A stretch of DNA of 37,635 bases from CALAGJ01 sp964293305 (GTDB taxonomy: Bacteria; Bacteroidota; Bacteroidia; Chitinophagales; Chitinophagaceae). Position 1 is the stretch's first letter; every line of letters begins with the position of its first letter. Shown here one piece after another: positions 33,993 to 37,635 of the stretch. Both the position numbers and the translations under genes were made by a program. Where the stretch lies: assembly GCA_964293305.1 (NCBI GenBank), contig CAXYYO010000034.1, positions 1 through 37,635 on the forward strand, read 5' to 3'. The notes below the pieces were generated by a model. That model was not told the origin of the DNA, ran no database searches, and saw only the letters and a program-made list of their open reading frames with translations.

Positions 33993-35489
33993 TTAACCGA
34001 GTGTAGACCAGTACAAAGCAGCCTTGATTGCTCTCTCCCACCCTGCTTTTTTAACACCCCGCTCCGATTCATTCATGGCTGGAACAAATGTTTTTTGTAC
34101 TTGCCATTGTTGTTTTACATCATTTAATGAAGGCCAGAACTTTACCGCCAATCCGGCCAGTAAAGCGGCACCAAGTGCAGTTGTTTCAGTAATGACAGGT
34201 CTAGTAACGGTTGTATTTAAAATATCACTTTGAAATTGTATGAGCATATCATTTGTGGAGGCTCCACCATCTACTTTTAGTTCCTTGATGGTTAAACCGC
34301 TATCAGCTTCCATGGCTTGTATCAAATCATAACATTGCCAACCAATACTCTCCAATGCAGCCCTTGCAATATGTGCATCTGTAGTACCTCTTGTAATGCC
34401 GCAGATCATGCCCCTAGCTTCCTGATTCCAGTAAGGTGCCCCCATACCTGCAAATGCCGGTACCATATATACTCCACCGGTATCAGCACAGGAGGAAGCA
34501 AGATTTTGCACCTCCGGTGAATGTCTTATCAACTTTAAACCGTCTCTTAGCCATTGCACCACTGCACCACCAATAAAAACACTACCTTCTAAAGCGTAAT
34601 AGGTGGTACCATTCAGTTGCCAGGCGATGGTTGTAAGCAAGTTATTGGACGAGGCCACAGGTGTTGTACCAGTTTGCATCAGCATAAAGCAACCTGTGCC
34701 ATAAGTATTTTTTACTGAACCGGGTTCTAAGCAAAGTTGTCCAAAGAGTGCGGCCTGCTGATCGCCTGCTATGCCTGCAATAGGTATTTGCGCTCCGGTG
34801 AGTCCTGTTTGTGTATAACCATAAATTTCACTACTGCTTCTAACCTCTGGCATCATCGATTTTGGAATGTTCAGCAGTTGTAATAATTCATCATCCCATT
34901 GCAAGTTGTGAATATTATACAACATGGTGCGGCTTGCATTAGTAACATCTGTGGCGTGTACTGTACCATTTGTAAGTTTCCACAATAACCAACTATCAAT
35001 GGTGCCAAAACAAAGCTCACCGTCTGCTGCTTGCTGGCGTGCATTAGGTACATGATCCAGTATCCATTGAAGTTTTGTACCACTAAAATAGGCATCCGTA
35101 ACCAGGCCTGTTTTATCTTGAATCATTTTGGCATGGCCTTTTGATTTTAATTCATCACAGATTGAGGAAGTGCGTCTGTCCTGCCATACAATTGCATGAT
35201 AAATGGGTTTGCCTGTATGCCTATGCCACACTACAGTTGTCTCCCTTTGATTTGTAATACCAATGGCAACTATATCAGCTGGTGATGTGCCTGCTTTTGC
35301 AATTGCTTCAGCGGCTACTCCTATTTGTGTACTCCATATTTCTTCAGCATCATGCTCTACCCAAGCAGGTTGTGGAAATATTTGTGTAAATTCTTTTTGC
35401 GCCATAGACACTATTTCACCATTATGATTGAATACAATGGCTCTGCTACTTGTAGTGCCTTGGTCTAATGCGAGTATAAATTTTGACAT
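33993..35489 (-). CDS. glpK: Glycerol kinase
   Basis: The 498-residue FGGY-family kinase phosphorylates glycerol to glycerol-3-phosphate. The N-terminus LALDQGTTSSRAIVF carries the phosphate-binding loop (Asp9, Gly11, Thr12). Other typical segments are WVEHDAEEIW, TNQRETTVVW, AGDQQAALFGQ, NTYGTGCFMLM and LKVDGGASTNDMLIQFQSDIL. The length is normal. No glycerol facilitator or dehydrogenase lies in the window. Upstream is a 605-bp gap before ahcY. Confidence 0.97.
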   Translation of the reverse strand: MSKFILALDQGTTSSRAIVFNHNGEIVSMAQKEFTQIFPQPAWVEHDAEEIWSTQIGVAAEAIAKAGTSPADIVAIGITNQRETTVVWHRHTGKPIYHAIVWQDRRTSSICDELKSKGHAKMIQDKTGLVTDAYFSGTKLQWILDHVPNARQQAADGELCFGTIDSWLLWKLTNGTVHATDVTNASRTMLYNIHNLQWDDELLQLLNIPKSMMPEVRSSSEIYGYTQTGLTGAQIPIAGIAGDQQAALFGQLCLEPGSVKNTYGTGCFMLMQTGTTPVASSNNLLTTIAWQLNGTTYYALEGSVFIGGAVVQWLRDGLKLIRHSPEVQNLASSCADTGGVYMVPAFAGMGAPYWNQEARGMICGITRGTTDAHIARAALESIGWQCYDLIQAMEADSGLTIKELKVDGGASTNDMLIQFQSDILNTTVTRPVITETTALGAALLAGLAVKFWPSLNDVKQQWQVQKTFVPAMNESERGVKKAGWERAIKAALYWSTLG

Positions 35490-35776
35490 AATTATTTAGT
35501 GGCGTGAAGATAAGGCTGATTTTTAAATGGCTAATCACAAAAGATAAATTGTCAGTTTGACCCCAAATTATACGGTTCACTTTGATTTGAAAAGTTGAAA
35601 CGTAATATTCATAACTGTATGAGTTAATTTTTTTTCTGATGAAATAGTAAATCATTTAAAAGTGAATAATTTATTATACATGATATAGGTATGCTTCGTT
35701 TGGGTGTAATGATAAAATTTAACAGCTAAATCTGGGCTGATTAGATATCGATGATTTGTAATTTTTTATACTGGAA

Positions 35777-35790
35777 ATACGATATCGTAT
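35777..35790. promoter_or_regulatory. Perfect 14-bp palindrome (ATACGATATCGTAT), possible operator
   Basis: The sequence reads the same on both strands, with no loop, as expected for a dimeric regulator site. It lies about 290 bp upstream of the glpK start. Chance remains possible. Confidence 0.3.
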
Positions 35791-36040
35791 CGTTTGAGAA
35801 TTGCGAATTTTTAAAATAATAGATAGGTGTTATAGATGATTATGCGAGTTTTGAATTTTGGTGTTTAATAGTATTTTGACAATTGTCTTCATTTCCCAAA
35901 GGGAGTATTCATCCAAATTTTTATTTGTATTTTTTACATAGCATGAAATTGTATCAGAAGCTTAATATCCAAAACAGCATAATAAAATGATGAGATATTA
36001 TTGTTGATTGTTGTACATAGGTTTGTTCTGTATTAGGGAT

Positions 36041-36073
36041 AAAAAAAGGAATGGTAGATTGTACCATTCCTTT
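36041..36073 (-). terminator. Intrinsic terminator downstream of ahcY (minus strand)
   Basis: A 12-bp perfect stem (36045-36056 with 36062-36073) has a 5-base loop. An A-tract at 36041-36047 gives the minus-strand T-run. It lies about 20 bp past the ahcY stop. Confidence 0.85.
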
Positions 36074-36094
36074 ATAAATTTCAAAGCAAATATA

Positions 36095-37420
36095 TTAATA
36101 CCTGTATAGATCGCTTTTAAAAGGCCCTTTAACTGGGATACCGAGATATGATGCTTGTTCTGAAGAAAGTTCATCTAATTCAACTCCAATTTTTGCTAAA
36201 TGCAATGAGGCTACTTTTTCATCGAGTTGTTTTGGCAAAACATAAACCTTATTTTCATAATTCTTATGATTTACCCAAAGTTCAATTTGTGCTAGAACCT
36301 GATTTGTAAAGGAATTACTCATTACAAAACTTGGATGCCCAGTGGCACAACCTAAATTTACTAATCTACCCTCAGCCAATATTATAACTTCTTTTCCATC
36401 AATATCATAAATATCAACCTGTGGTTTAATGGTATCTTTTGTGTGTCCATAAGATTGATTCAGCCATGCCATATCAATTTCAATATCAAAGTGACCAATA
36501 TTACAAACAATAGCCTTGTCTTTCATACTACGAAAATGCTTTTCTGTAATTAAATCTCTACAACCAGAAGCTGTTACAATTATGTCAGCTTCCTTTACAG
36601 CATCGGTCATTTTCTTTACTGAAAATCCATCCATAGCAGCCTGTAGCGCACAAATTGGATCAATTTCAGTTACTATCACACGGCATCCAGCTCCCTTTAA
36701 AGAAGCGGCTGAACCTTTTCCAACATCTCCATACCCTCCTACTACTGCTACTTTGCCTGCAAGCATTATGTCTGTAGCTCTACGTATAGCATCTACCAAA
36801 CTTTCTTTACAACCATATTTATTGTCAAATTTACTTTTGGTAACACTGTCGTTTACATTAAATGCTGGTATTGGTAGTGTACCGTTTACCATACGTTCAT
36901 ACAAACGGTGTACTCCCGTTGTCGTTTCTTCGCTTAGACCTTTGATATGCTGCACAAGCTCCGGATATTTGTCTAATACAATATTTGTAAGATCTCCACC
37001 ATCATCCAGAATCATATTCAAACTACGGTCTGCACTTCCAAAGAAAAGAGTTTGTTCTATGCACCAATCAGCCTCTTCAATGGTTTGACCTTTCCAGGCA
37101 AAAACGCCAATACCTGCAGCAGCAATGGCAGCAGCAGCATGATCTTGAGTGGAAAAAATATTACAACTACTCCATTTTACTTCTGCACCCAGCGCAACTA
37201 AAGTTTCGATAAGTACAGCCGTTTGAATGGTCATGTGAAGACAACCTGCAACTCTTGCACCTTTTAATGGCTTTGATTCACCATATTCTTGTCTAAGTGC
37301 CATTAGACCTGGCATTTCTGCTTCTGCAAGTCTAATTTCTTTACGGCCCCAGTCGGCAAGACTAAGATCGGCTACTTTATGCTTCAAGGAGAAATCAATG
37401 TTCTTTGAAATTGTGGACAT
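36095..37420 (-). CDS. ahcY: S-adenosylhomocysteinase
   Basis: The 441-residue cytoplasmic enzyme hydrolyses S-adenosylhomocysteine to adenosine and homocysteine, keeping methylation going. AGCLHMTIQTAVLIETL and CNIFSTQDHAAAAIA are substrate-domain motifs. VGGYGDVGKGSAASLKGAG is the NAD-binding loop. NIGHFDIEIDMAWL is typical, and the C-terminal GPFKSDLYRY is the conserved tail that closes the NAD site of the neighbouring subunit. A TAACTTTG -7 match lies about 20 bp upstream. A hairpin terminator follows. Confidence 0.98.
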   Translation of the reverse strand: MSTISKNIDFSLKHKVADLSLADWGRKEIRLAEAEMPGLMALRQEYGESKPLKGARVAGCLHMTIQTAVLIETLVALGAEVKWSSCNIFSTQDHAAAAIAAAGIGVFAWKGQTIEEADWCIEQTLFFGSADRSLNMILDDGGDLTNIVLDKYPELVQHIKGLSEETTTGVHRLYERMVNGTLPIPAFNVNDSVTKSKFDNKYGCKESLVDAIRRATDIMLAGKVAVVGGYGDVGKGSAASLKGAGCRVIVTEIDPICALQAAMDGFSVKKMTDAVKEADIIVTASGCRDLITEKHFRSMKDKAIVCNIGHFDIEIDMAWLNQSYGHTKDTIKPQVDIYDIDGKEVIILAEGRLVNLGCATGHPSFVMSNSFTNQVLAQIELWVNHKNYENKVYVLPKQLDEKVASLHLAKIGVELDELSSEQASYLGIPVKGPFKSDLYRY

Positions 37421-37439
37421 TCTATTTTATTTAGTGGTG

Positions 37440-37447
37440 CAAAGTTA
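37440..37447 (-). promoter_or_regulatory. Candidate -7 promoter element (TAACTTTG) for ahcY
   Basis: On the minus strand the octamer fits TAnnTTTG, 19 bp before the ahcY ATG. No -33 TTG was seen at the expected distance, so the leader would be very short. Confidence 0.35.
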
Positions 37448-37508
37448 TGAAATTGGGCTGTAGCAGTCATATTTAAATAAAACTGTCAAGTTGAATTTTT
37501 GTGAAAAT

Positions 37509-37545
37509 AAAAAATCCCGTCTTTTCACAGAACGGGACTTTTTCT
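37509..37545 (-). terminator. Intrinsic terminator of the partial gene at the right edge (minus strand)
   Basis: An imperfect hairpin has a 6-bp core (37515-37520 with 37532-37537), a mismatch, then A/T pairs. The minus strand ends in a T-run. It lies about 20 bp past the stop at 37564. Confidence 0.7.
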
Positions 37546-37563
37546 ATTTTACCAAACCTTATC

Positions 37564-37635
37564 TTATCTTTTTTGACGGCGCTTTGGAAAGAAGTTTCCT
37601 GTTCCAATTTTATTACTTGTACCTTCTGTGGGGCC
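37564..37635 (-). CDS. Unidentified protein, last 23 codons (5' part outside the window)
   Basis: The minus-strand frame is open to the window edge and stops with TAA at 37564-37566. The tail (ending GTGNFFPKRRQKR) is strongly basic, and a terminator hairpin follows. The family cannot be told from this fragment. Confidence 0.55.
   Translation of the reverse strand, partial: GPTEGTSNKIGTGNFFPKRRQKR

Larger units (their letters stand above)
35490..36094. other. 605-bp gene-free stretch upstream of glpK
   Basis: No credible reading frame was found on either strand. The stretch is AT-rich and contains a perfect 14-bp palindrome (35777-35790), a 10-bp palindrome (35878-35887) and, at its right end, the ahcY terminator. 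It must contain the glpK promoter, but no full consensus is seen. Confidence 0.6.

Noticed and set aside
36018..36025. TAGGTTTG match to the -7 consensus on the plus strand
   Set aside because: No plus-strand gene follows; it is probably a chance match in AT-rich sequence.
36516..37088. 190-codon plus-strand open frame
   Set aside because: It lies entirely inside ahcY on the opposite strand and has no domain features; ahcY is a full, well-conserved enzyme.

Overview
The window looks like a stretch of chromosome from an AT-rich member of the Bacteroidota, probably near Chitinophagaceae or Sphingobacteriia; the family-level placement is inference. Four things support the phylum. One secreted protein ends in a type A type IX secretion (T9SS) sorting domain. 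A second ends in a gliding-motility/type B C-terminal domain. A PorX-type regulator (receiver plus PglZ) is encoded. Several upstream regions carry the Bacteroidota -7 element TAnnTTTG. No tRNA, rRNA, CRISPR array, insertion sequence, phage gene or plasmid function was seen. Most genes are housekeeping or metabolic.

Layout. 1-304 is the 3' end of nuoN. 661-3471 holds a secreted seven-repeat protein followed after 15 bp by a secreted glycoside-hydrolase-like protein, closed by a hairpin terminator. 3618-4966 is a coupled pair of membrane proteins I do not recognise. 4928-11462 is mostly minus strand: an amino-acid permease, an LTXXQ-like periplasmic protein, DNA polymerase IV, a NUDIX hydrolase, a YfiT/BstA-like protein and a PyrR-like phosphoribosyltransferase, with one plus-strand aldo/keto reductase. 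11463-11963 has no intact gene but holds what looks like a frameshifted remnant. It is followed by a dipeptidyl-peptidase IV (plus), thymidine kinase (minus), a hypothetical protein (plus), Kdo transferase and RNase Z (minus), two small membrane proteins (plus) and riboflavin synthase (minus).

19503-21454 is a translationally coupled DUF3109/LutB-like pair. PorX (minus) diverges from an HD phosphohydrolase, lpxD and a very large Gly-rich T9SS cargo protein (plus). A bacilliredoxin (minus) is followed by a compact plus-strand run dapF, yajQ-like, tsaE and ald. The right end is all minus strand: cysC-sat (PAPS synthesis), glpK, a 605-bp gene-poor gap, ahcY, and the last codons of an unidentified gene.

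How the genes connect. PorX regulates T9SS in studied Bacteroidota, and two likely T9SS substrates lie in the window. waaA and lpxD serve lipid A/Kdo assembly. cysC-sat makes PAPS and ahcY recycles S-adenosylhomocysteine. The YfiT/BstA-like protein and the bacilliredoxin both point to a bacillithiol-type thiol. I found no clear novel multi-gene system. The least explained pieces are the paired membrane proteins at 3618-4966, the DUF3109/LutB pairing, the frameshifted relic at 11682-11839, and the 605-bp gap with a perfect 14-bp palindrome.
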